A stretch of DNA of 25,272 bases from Lobulomyces angularis (Eukaryota; Chytridiomycota; Chytridiomycetes; Lobulomycetales; Lobulomycetaceae): positions 1-25,272 of the forward strand of contig JADHYX010000334.1 of NCBI GenBank assembly GCA_027604685.1, read 5' to 3'. The notes under the pieces were generated by a model, which saw nothing but the letters and a program-made list of their open reading frames with translations, made no database searches and was not told the origin of the DNA. Position numbers and translations under genes: made by a program. Positions 13,401 through 21,748 of this stretch are shown one piece after another (position 1 is the stretch's first letter; each line of letters starts with the position of its first letter).

Positions 13401-15479
13401 TATATCTAAAATGAAAAGAATTTACAAAAAATAATCATTGCAGTGTGTAAATTATACCAATAAACAACTGGTTTCCAATAAGTTACTATAGTTTAAGCTA
13501 GTATTTATCATTAGATTTTGTAAATTTACGTTAAATCCCATATTATATCCGCTTTTATCAATAACTAGCGGTATGTCAAATTGGATTGAAGAGCGATTAG
13601 TAAACTTTAAATCAATCCAACCGTATGGACGTCCAGACCCCCTTAGGTTTATTTCATCTTGAGAAATAGTATCAAAATACTGATAATCCTTTGTTTGCTC
13701 TCTAAATGGAATTCTGCATGTTGTTAAGCCATTAAATTCAACATTAATTTTAAATTTTTCAAGAATTCTAAGCTGTTCCGTTGAAGTTGGCCGTTGGGTG
13801 ATACCAGAATTTTGATAGTTAGGGGGGAAAAAAAAATTTTGCATAAAAGCGCTGTAATGGAAAAGAATTAAAAAGAATCAGAATTAAACACATTAAAATT
13901 GCATTAATAATACCGCTGACGATTATTCCAGGGTCCATAATGAACAAACCCATCCTAATAAATAAAGTTCTGACATTAACCCGACATATTTCAATCTAGA
14001 ATAAAAAAGTTACGTTAACTACAAGATCAATTCCCCAGCAAGGAACTGGTTCAGTTTCGTCAATCGGAAAATAAGGTCCTGTTTAGGAAAAAAATGAAAA
14101 AAGGTTTTAAATTTTTCATACCAGGAACATCCGAAAAGTAGGTTAAAAGTAATTCTTCACTTTCTAAAAACTCTTTTACTTTAGCATATTCCTTAAAAAG
14201 TAATTTTCTTCTCATCAGCGGAACTTCATTCATCCTATATCTGGCTAGCCCTGACCAGCTATGATGTTCGATATTACTATTTGATATATTTTGTAATAAA
14301 ATTTCCTCAGATTGCCTTGGTAAAGTGTCTTTCGATTTAAAAAACGACTTTAACCTACTAAAAATAGATTTTTTTAAAAGATCTCTGGTTCTAGCGATAT
14401 CATTTAAGGTTGGCTCTTTGTAATCAACATTCGTTCTTGATAATATTTTTACAGTGTTGATTTTTGAGATAAACTTCGCTCGATAATAATCTAAATAAGA
14501 AGGGGCGCGGCAAGTACCATAAATTCCATCTAATTTTTTGTAGGACATCGTTAAAATGGTTGGTAAATCTGAATTTCCTAAAATTATTGCTCCCTCATCT
14601 GATACAATATGTACTGGTAAAACATCTCTTAAAAACCTATGCTTTGCATGTTTATTTACATGCGGAAGAAAATTTTCTTAAAAAGAGGTTATTGTGCATT
14701 TCTTAAAAACCAAACCTGCTAAAGTTTCAACAATTTCATTTGGATTGCCATCTTTATTTATTATATCCCTAAGATTATCATATGCAGCTGATCTATTATA
14801 AATAAACCATTCAAAACCTTCATTGCACAAAAAATAAAATCAGATACATCTTATCAATAGATATTACCATCAAGTCTTATTTTTATTCTACAAGGAGGAT
14901 TTTCTTGAAGATTTTTATTTACATTATCTTCACTAAAATCATCTTCCTACAGGGTAGGTAAGAAAAAAATTAGTATTTGAATTTTTACCGACTTAACAGC
15001 AGATAGCCAAAATCTAAATTCGATGTAGCCTCTAATTACTAAAAATGATTGATTTCTGGAGTGGTATCTCAGATTTCGAAATAGCAATTTTCCATTAAGT
15101 GGGGCAAAAGATAATGCCTCTACAAACATCAAATTTATCTAAGATTAATATTCCTTTTTTAAACAAACCTATGTCAATGTAACAGTTGTACTTTCTCCAA
15201 GTCACAAAATTAATTATCCAAGAAGCCTATGGTCATATTTTTTAAAATTTACGACGTATGAGATTATTTTATACATACTATTTGACCTATTACTCTATTG
15301 GAATAAAAAATGTAGAAAATTGCAGCAATTGCCACGATGAAGCAATACAAAACAAAAGTCCAATACTGAAAATAAAAACTAAGCATTAATTCCGTAAAGG
15401 TAAGAGTTACCTTCACGATAGGATCTGCATCATTAAAGTCTCCAAAAGGTAATGGAATCTGAATGTTATTTACCGACAT
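4454..15479 (-). CDS. CSF1: BLTP1/Csf1-type bridge-like lipid transfer protein (very large, many introns)
   Basis: One gene fills 11 kb. The ATG at 15479 opens a short lumenal N-terminus, followed by a single membrane helix (YWTFVLYCFIVAIAAIFYIF). First exons: 15479-15411, 15365-15279, 15226-15169, 15119-14989. Motifs then appear in the order known from yeast Csf1 and animal BLTP1 (KIAA1109): WRKYNCYIDIEALSFAPL, GKLLFRNLRYHSRNQSF, RGYIEFRFW, GFEWFIYNRSAAYDNL (near 14800), LPVHIVSDEGAIILGN (near 14600), EYAKVKEFLESEELLLTYF (near 14150), RPYGWIDLKF (near 13620), WDFSVSIQESNIWLL and LDYFVPIEYKVNFEL (13330-13090), and the C-terminal VRFDPQLKVTGDATPWDLV then EWMGLHKDEELPKLYYTL (4800-4500). The product is roughly 3,000 residues. 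Family members form a long hydrophobic groove that carries phospholipid between the ER and other membranes. Many short introns interrupt the frame, and every junction I checked kept phase. The gene looks intact. The middle region is assigned by continuity rather than by motif. Confidence 0.93.
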
Positions 15480-15540
15480 GAAAAATTTGGAACTTGAAAG
15501 ATTGCAAATTTTCTTTTAACTTTCACTGGGAATGATATTG

Positions 15541-15756
15541 TCAAATTAGTGATTTTAACAGAAAATAACTAACTGACAATTGATGGTGCAATATTTGAAG
15601 GTGTTGTTTCTTTATAAGGCGACTGTAAGATTTCAATTGAGATTTATATTGAGTACCAAGTTGAAAGTCAAGAATGCTTTGAAAGCATTGATTTATTTTT
15701 TTGATTAAGTCAGGATGCACATCTTCTTTTTCTCTAAGAAAAGGAGGTTCTTTCAT
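15541..15756 (-). CDS. Small unrecognised ORF next to the BLTP1/Csf1 start
   Basis: This 71-codon frame starts at ATG 15756 and stops 61 bases before the BLTP1/Csf1 ATG on the same strand. The product starts MKEPPFLREKEDVHPDLIKK and is helical, hydrophilic and basic. The frame is also open upstream of the ATG (residues ALVRG), back to a possible acceptor at the end of TTTAAAACAG. That acceptor would fit a donor after ATG TCA TTT CT at 15910, giving MSFLALVRG as an alternative start. Near its 3' end, the junction TCA|GTTAGT could splice to the AG just upstream of the BLTP1 start, in phase 0 and in frame with it, so this could instead be a 5' exon of the big gene. I favour a separate small gene, because the BLTP1 start already has the expected short N-terminus. 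No function is proposed. Confidence 0.3.
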   Translation of the reverse strand: MKEPPFLREKEDVHPDLIKKINQCFQSILDFQLGTQYKSQLKSYSRLIKKQHLQILHHQLSVSYFLLKSLI

Positions 15757-16062
15757 TCCTCTTACAAGTGCACTGTTTTAAATAGGCCGTTGTCCCAGAA
15801 AGCTTGAAAGGTAAGAAAATAAATCATGCAGACATAATAATGAGAGTTGGAGTTAACAACTATCAGAATTTTATGAAAATATAGTGAAACATATATCACA
15901 GAAATGACATAAAAGAGCAGTTCCGTTATGTCTTGATGAACTATTTAGACTTGCAATGAACTTTTTTTTTAGAAAAAGAAAAAATTTGAATATTTATTTC
16001 ATTCTAAGAACAATATACTGAGATATACTAATAAATATCACATTAATAATTATATGATAAAA
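15757..16062. other. Intergenic stretch between the small ORF and PA2G4
   Basis: AT-rich sequence lying 3' of PA2G4 and 5' of the small ORF and BLTP1/Csf1. It should hold the terminator of PA2G4 and the promoter of the minus-strand genes to its left. I see no RNA gene or repeat in it. Confidence 0.5.
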
Positions 16063-17596
16063 TTATTTCTTAGCAGCCTTTTTTGCTTTCTTGGGTCTTA
16101 CACTAGTTCTTAGTAGTTCTGCGTAAGTTTCATTTACAACTTTTTTTTCTGACTTAATTTGTTCAGTATTCCATGGGTAATGGGTAATCTTAAGCGGACC
16201 TAATTCGCAAATATTTAACAAACCGAATTTAACTTAAAATACCTTGCGGCATGAGCAAAACTGTAAAAACAAAATTGGCAGCAACAACTCCTTCTTTTTC
16301 ATGTAAAACTTGATAAGGTTCAACTAATTTATGAGTAACGCATTCGGTCATCTAAAGAAAATTAATTTCTACTTCTAAAATAAATGGATAATTACCCCTA
16401 ATCTACCTTTTACAGGATCATCCAAATTTTGCAAACTAAAAGCCATGCTTCCAAACTTTTTGCTAATTTCACTAAACACAGTTCGTGACGATTGCATCTT
16501 TCTACCAAAAAAATTAGTATATTTTAGTCATGCAATATTTTAATTTACAGAGAGTAATTGACACTTGTATCTCTTTTGAAAATTGTTGTTCTGTTATCCA
16601 AAAATCTAACCTTACCTTCGCCAGCTGATATTAGAATATCCATAGTGTAAACTTCTCCTTCCTCAAAAGTAATTTCCTTGGTTTCTTTTTTTTGCTGCTC
16701 ATTCGGATTCGACAATATTTGTTTGGCCCCATCCAATGTATTTTTCGCAATTTGAGAACTCATCATTCCTTCAACAGGTACACAATCAAAATCCTTTGAT
16801 ATTGCGTTCATTGCTTAATTTAAAAAAATATATATTACGTAAGCCAAGAATGTTAATTATAAGTAAACCATCTGTAATCTGAGTATTAGTATTTCCTGGA
16901 CGTAATAACCTTAAAGCTGCTTCACCACATAGGTGTGCAGCGGTAAAAACATCGGCAACGTTTCCAGTAATAGGTTCCTAAACTAATAAATTGACTATAT
17001 TAAAATAAAATACTCACGTCTTGCCCAACAACAATAGTGTGCCCCACTTGAGCAATATAGCCATCAATGTGGGCTGCCATAACGATTTTTACTATATCTC
17101 CAGTTTTTATTGTAATTTTTCCTTCAGGATCAGATGCTAGAGGGGACAAGTGACAGAGAAAAGAGTTTGGGCTGACAGTGGTAGGGAAAGCAGTACCTTT
17201 GAAAAACAACTTGTGAACACCATACAAAAAACAATTAACACACCTTTATGCGTAACCTTTCCTTTTCCTTTATTATACAATGCATTACATCCTTCATTGA
17301 TAGTTTTGTCACCCAAAGCGCATAACGACAAAACGGTTGCGCCATCAACAGTTGCTTCAGTGACAGCCAACAGTGCGCCTAAAATTTAAATCAATAATAA
17401 TTTTAAAATTAATATTTTAATTTTAAAAATATTAGGTTTTACGGTTAGCAACTTCTGCAGCAGCTTGATATTTTGTTACATTTACTGCAGTGAGTTTATT
17501 TGCTTCAACTTCTTCGTCTTCAACTGCATCTTCAGCAGCTTCTCCAACGTCGTTTTCAATAGGTTTTTCTGGTTTCTTAGTTGGCTTTGATGACAT
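16063..17596 (-). CDS. PA2G4: PA2G4/EBP1 (proliferation-associated 2G4; methionine-aminopeptidase fold)
   Basis: ATG at 17596 to TAA at 16063, with several short introns; about 370 residues. The N-terminus ([12 protein letters not shown]...) is acidic and low-complexity. It is followed by [13 protein letters not shown], then across an intron [112 protein letters not shown], and a C-terminus ending in a Lys/Ala-rich tail ([11 protein letters not shown]). This is the order seen in human PA2G4. Family members bind the ribosome near the exit tunnel and act in ribosome assembly and translation. The fold is that of type II methionine aminopeptidase without its metal site. Here the first metal-binding Asp position reads Val (KIVMAAH) and the second reads Gln (IAQVGHT), so the protein should be catalytically dead. 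The basic tail probably binds RNA. The gene is divergent from HIBADH across about 400 bases. Confidence 0.95.
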
Positions 17597-18000
17597 TTCT
17601 TTTTATTTTGTACTTTTGATCAGATTGAAAAAAAAAAATAAATTTTGTTTCAAGAAGTGGCTTGGAGTTAAGTAACTTCATCTTTAGTGCAAAATACAGT
17701 CAATATATCATGATTGAAACTGCTAACTTACAAAATCAAATTTCTAACGAGCTGAACCTGGGAAGTTTTTTAAATAAATTTGCTGTAGAACTCCGAACTC
17801 TAAAAATTGAAAAAATGATACAGATTTATCTACTTTTCACAGTTTACATATAATAATAATGGAGTAATCACTGCAGTTTCAGTACAGTTGCATCAAATTT
17901 GAACATTAGATGAATCAACACTTGTATTTTTAATTACTTTTATTCCCCAATTATAATAACTCTCCAGATTTTCCGCAAAATTTTTTTAATATTTTCAGGA
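17597..18000. other. Shared 5' region of PA2G4 and HIBADH, with a short ORF
   Basis: These 404 bases separate the divergent ATGs of PA2G4 (17596) and HIBADH (18001) and should hold both promoters. A small plus-strand frame starts at ATG 17710 (MIETANLQNQISNELN...) and stops at 17853. Alternatively it can splice (donor GTAGAA after KFA, acceptor TTTTCACAG) to a second short exon ending at a TGA near 17900. I do not recognise either product. A good acceptor (ATATTTTCAG) ends two bases before the HIBADH ATG, so the HIBADH mRNA may have a spliced 5' leader that includes part of this stretch. Confidence 0.35.
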
Positions 18001-19294
18001 ATGTTAAAAGTTGGTTTAAAAAACGTTAGATCTTTTTCGTCCATTGGCTTCATTGGTCTAGGTAACTCAAAGTATTTTTTTTTAAATTTTTAATGTATTG
18101 TCTAATTCAGGGCAAATGGGTTATCCCATGGTACTTTCTACTTTTTCTTCATTTATTAACAAATTAAGGCGGTTAACTTGACAAATAAAGCAAAAAACTC
18201 CAATGCCTTTTTTGTAAATGATTTTAACAATTCCACCTTGCAAAAGTTCGTAAGCGAAAATAATCATGCTTCTAAGCAGGTTTGATTAAATTTTAGCATT
18301 ACATTAATTCGTTATTTAATTCTAGCTAACTCCTAAAGCACTTGCAAGCCAATCAAAGCTTATTGTAACAATGTTACCTGAAGGTATTGAATTTGTTAAC
18401 CAAATTCTAACTTAGTTTAGGGAAGCATGTTAGAGAAGTTTATTTAGGTGCTAACGGAATATTGAATGGGGTGTCTAAAGGTACTGTGTTGATTGATTCA
18501 TCAACAATCGGTAAAAAGTTTAATGTTTTTACGTATCTCTATTAAAATTTTTTAGACCCAAAAACCTCAAAGGAGGTAGCTGAATGCGCAAAAGCTCAAG
18601 GTTGTATAATGGTCGATGCCCCCGTTTCAGGCGGTACCTTAGGTGCTGAAGCTGGAACTTTAACGTTTATGGTTGGGTCTGAAACTATTGATTATTTTAA
18701 CCTGGTAAAGCCGTACTTGCAAATGATGGGAAAAAACATTGTATATTGCGGTACTAATGGAAATGGGCAAGTTGCTAAAATTGCCAATAATATGTATAGA
18801 TTTTTTTTTAAGTTTTCAATAACTTTTTTTTTACTAGGTTGTTAGGAATTAGTATGCTAGGAACAAGTGAAGCCATGAACCTCGGGGTCAGGTAATTTCA
18901 TAAATTAATCAGCTTCTTGAATTTTATTCAGACTTGGAATGGAACCTAAACTTCTGGCCAATATTTTAAATACATCTTCTGGAAGGTGTTGGTCGAGTGA
19001 TACCTACAATCCCTGTCCAGGAGTTCTACCGAATGTTCCCGCCGCCAGAGATTATGAAGGGGGTTTCGGGGTAATACAATTATTACACTGTTTTAACGCA
19101 CGCATAAATAGGTAACTTTGATGGCTAAGGATATGGGTTTAGCTGTGCAAGCTGCAAATGAAAGCAAATCTACAGTTACCCTAGCTGCTGTAGCTCATCA
19201 AGTTTATAATCAAGTTGGTTCAACTGAAGGTTTTCAGAAAAAAGATTTTAGCTCAGTCTTCAAGTGGCTGAACGATAATGCTAAAAAATTTTAA
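18001..19294 (+). CDS. HIBADH: 3-hydroxyisobutyrate dehydrogenase, mitochondrial
   Basis: Multi-exon gene, ATG 18001 to TAA 19294, about 317 residues (animal forms are about 336). The enzyme oxidises 3-hydroxyisobutyrate to methylmalonate semialdehyde with NAD+, in valine breakdown in the mitochondrial matrix. The start [14 protein letters not shown] is basic, Ser-rich and free of acids, as in a mitochondrial presequence. Then come the NAD-binding loop [36 protein letters not shown], the family signature [36 protein letters not shown] (with the catalytic-type Lys in VAKIANN), [22 protein letters not shown], and DYEGGFG followed by [11 protein letters not shown]. Donor and acceptor phases agree at every junction checked: 18061/18111, 18130/18169, after EG, after SSTI, inside the NNM codon, and at GVR. 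No damage is seen. It implies a working amino-acid-oxidising mitochondrion. Confidence 0.97.
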
Positions 19295-19353
19295 ATTAGG
19301 ATATTGCGTTAATAATAGATTGAATTGAAAGGTTGTAAATTTCAATTTAAAAT

Positions 19354-19622
19354 TTACAAATTAAGTTTTTTCAAGAGTTTTTTTGCTGTTGTGTAAATTT
19401 CTTTATTCTTCTTCATTACCCATTTATTAGATGCACCACTGAAAATCAGGTAGAACTTTCTATTTAAATCAAAATGAAGTTTTTTGTAATAATTTTAAAA
19501 ATTATTACTAAAAAAGTAAACTGAAGTTAACCTAAGGACTGCTACATGTGTACAATTTTTTACAACTTTGAATCTATTGAATCGTTAAATCCTACTCCTG
19601 AACAAAAACAAGCTGTGGACAT
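19354..19622 (-). CDS. Possible 47-residue spliced small protein
   Basis: Weak candidate. On the minus strand ATG 19622 (A at -3, ACAATG) opens MSTACFCSGVGFNDSIDSK. A donor at 19563 and an acceptor (GATTTTCAG) at 19439 join exon 19564-19622 to exon 19354-19438 in phase, ending GASNKWVMKKNKEIYTTAKK and a few more residues before TAA. The product has a Cys pair (CFC) at the start and a Lys-rich C-terminal helix. The intron of 125 bases is longer than most here. On the plus strand the same first exon can be read as MCTIFYNF... through LNPTPEQKQAVDIVNRSI, which looks like the start of a helicase Q-motif region but stops after 34 codons. At most one of the two is likely real. The 3' end converges with HIBADH, 59 bases away. 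Confidence 0.25.
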
Positions 19623-20042
19623 TGTAAATAGATCAATTTTAGTTTTGTGAACTAAAAGATATACGCAATGTTAAATTCAAGGAAGATTTGTTTTATGCAA
19701 TGCATTTAAGAAACAACTTTATATAGAACTATTATTGTATTGTATATGTAAAAAGCGAAGCCCGATACGTTCTTTTTCTTTGTATATAATATGTTTATTA
19801 TAGTTTATTGAGATACGCTGCTGGTGTACTATCAAGTGTTCATTGCTTGAACTTTGACACTTTCCATATATAATTTTCATTGTTTCCATTATACTTTGTT
19901 ATTTTCATCTCACTATTTTATGTTAATCAGTATAATTTGTGTTGCGTTATACTGCAACATTGTAAGCACAAATTTAATTTTCAACGTAATAAAATTATTT
20001 TTTAGGTGTTTAGCAGTTTCATAATCTACGAAGTATCAACTC

Positions 20043-20195
20043 TTATAGTTGCTGCCTGTGTTTAATCTGCTTTTTAACGGACCTCCCTAGCTTCTCTTCT
20101 TCTTTAACTGGATTGCCCAAATGACATATGGGCCGGTTTAAACCAATACCATTTGTAAGCCTTAAAAACAAATATTTAACTGAATTAAATTTTTA
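20043..20195 (-). pseudogene. GC-richer coding remnant without a start codon
   Basis: Within AT-rich intergenic DNA, about 20035-20160 has markedly more G and C. On the minus strand a frame is open for about 50 codons, with no Met. It contains LTNGIGLNRPICHLGNPVKE, then EEKLGRSVKKQIKHRQQL and a TAA at 20043. The acid-then-base residue pattern and the composition resemble real coding sequence, and a possible acceptor (TTTTTAAG) lies just upstream. I found no partner exon. The family is not recognised; a gene or mobile-element remnant is the likeliest reading. Confidence 0.3.
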
Positions 20196-20559
20196 TTTTA
20201 ATTCTCTTATTTTTTTTTCTGGTAATTTTTTTTTCCAATTTTTTTTTGTAAATTTTTTTGGAATTTTTTCCTTTATATTTTTATTTGTGTAACAATATGG
20301 ATGAAACATTTTGTCACCTCGAATTTTTTCATTCATAGATCGCTCATTTTTTTCTATATAATTTCTAACATTAAATTATATCTATTAATGCACCGAGATT
20401 TTTTCAAGAATAGATGACGGTTAAGGAGCGATTTTATAGAGCATCTGATATGAGTTATGTCAGGCATTACTATCAGTAACCAAATAATAGGTTACATGTA
20501 AAAAGGTCCAAAATAACAGTTTACATACAATAAAAATTTAACATCAAAAAATTAAATTT

Positions 20560-20642
20560 CAAAAATTCAAAAATTCAAAAATTCACATTCTTAATACACA
20601 CTAATAATTTTTTTCCTTTTCTTTTCTTTTCCTTTTCTTTTG
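20560..20642. repeat. Simple repeats upstream of the basic-protein gene
   Basis: Three tandem copies of AAAAATTC at about 20560-20586, and after 24 bases a run of CTTTT-type units at about 20611-20642. Both are seen directly. Pyrimidine-rich tracts of this kind are common in fungal promoters, and this one lies about 100 bases before ATG 20746. Confidence 0.7.
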
Positions 20643-20745
20643 CAAATCACGAAAAAAATTTTTTTAAAAAAATTACTAGAACAATAAAAAACTATTAAAA
20701 AAAAATTTTTAAAATTAAATCAATCAGTCCAAAAAACAGAAGCAA

Positions 20746-21408
20746 ATGTTACAAGAAGTAGATTGTCCTTGCAATTTTGAGTACAAAACATTTGAAGAAA
20801 TTTCTAAATACCCTTCGCCTGCACAAGCAGCAGAATCTGTAGATTTAAAGATGCGTAGTTTAATGCATGAAGCACCAATTTCGCGAAAAGTATTTGGAAA
20901 AGAGTTCAGTAACTTTGATATCCTCATGAAAGCTATTGAAGTTTCAACATGTTCTAATCCGAATACTCTAAAAGTTAAAAAATCTAAAAAGTGCTTGAAG
21001 CCAGCTTTACCACATAATCTCGATTATGAGGAGGAGGAAAAAAGAAAAGAAGAATTTATATTAAAAAGAAGAGAAAACGCAAAGAAACATTATGAAAAAA
21101 ATAAAGGTTTCCATTTTTTGAAGAAATTCTAACTTTAACTAATCTGTAATTTACATTACCAAATAGATAAAAGAAGATTACAGATGAAGGAATACCAGAG
21201 ACTAAAGAGGAGCAATCCTGAAGTCCGAAAAAAACACAATGAAAGTGAAAGGTTAAGACTGCAGAAAAAAAGAAACATGGAAATTAACAATATTGAGCTA
21301 AAGAAATTCGTTAATTATGAAAGTATAGTAGAAAAAGTGAAGGAGGAACAAAATAGAGTTTGCATTGATGAACAGGATTATCAAAACCATATTGCTCCAC
21401 TGGCATAG
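20746..21408 (+). CDS. Basic, helical protein of unknown function (two exons, 200 residues)
   Basis: Exons 20746-21106 and 21167-21408 join in phase 1 across a 60-base intron (GTTTCC...AATAG). Reading through the intron hits a stop at 21132. The N-terminal half (residues 1-75) holds CPCNFEYKTFEEISKYPSPA and PISRKVFGKEFSNFDILMKA and looks folded. From about residue 95 it is extremely charged and helical: EEEEKRKEEFILKRREN, KKHYEKNKDKRRLQMKEYQR, NPEVRKKHNESERLRLQKKR. That is a coiled coil or long basic helix of the kind found in nucleic-acid-binding or nuclear proteins. I do not recognise a family. The gene is flanked by AT-rich DNA on both sides. A nuclear or nucleic-acid role is inference from charge only. 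Confidence 0.6.
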
Positions 21409-21748
21409 GATTTCTTTCTTCAAAAATTATACACTCGATTACTGTATCATTAGATTCTTCATAAAAAAAAAAAAAAAAAAATTAAACGGCAATATAGATG
21501 ATGTTCATCTTAAAATAAAAAACGAATTATGTATGTTTAAAAAAAAAAAAATTTAGCTACAGATTAAAAAAATACTAAAATACAAATTAATGCTATTTTG
21601 CATCCTTAAAATTTTTTATTTTTTTTTTTTTGTTGAGTCTGACTTTTAAATTGTAGAAACCAAATAAAAATATATTTCCAGCAAAAAGTAAGTACAAAAA
21701 TTGAAAAAATTCTAAAATATTAACGAAGCATAGTAAGAAAATTTAGCA
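21409..21748. other. AT-rich intergenic stretch with A and T runs
   Basis: 340 bases between the basic-protein gene and the acyltransferase gene, with an A run of about 19 at 21465 and shorter A and T runs after it. No gene-like frame with an exon signal was seen. Confidence 0.6.

Larger units (their letters stand above)
19623..20745. other. Long gap without a clear gene; AT-rich, with simple repeats
   Basis: No intact gene is visible in these 1.1 kb. The sequence is AT-rich apart from the island at 20043-20195, described separately. Near the right end there is a run of three copies of an 8-base unit AAAAATTC (about 20560-20586). A pyrimidine run of CTTTT units follows (about 20611-20642), 100-130 bases before the next ATG, which may act as part of that gene's promoter. 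Confidence 0.5.

Noticed and set aside
17150..17389. Plus-strand ORF over PA2G4
   Set aside because: Antisense shadow of the PA2G4 exons, which match the family.
20724..20927. Minus-strand ORF opposite the basic-protein gene
   Set aside because: The plus-strand frame is longer, splices in phase and has a proper ATG.
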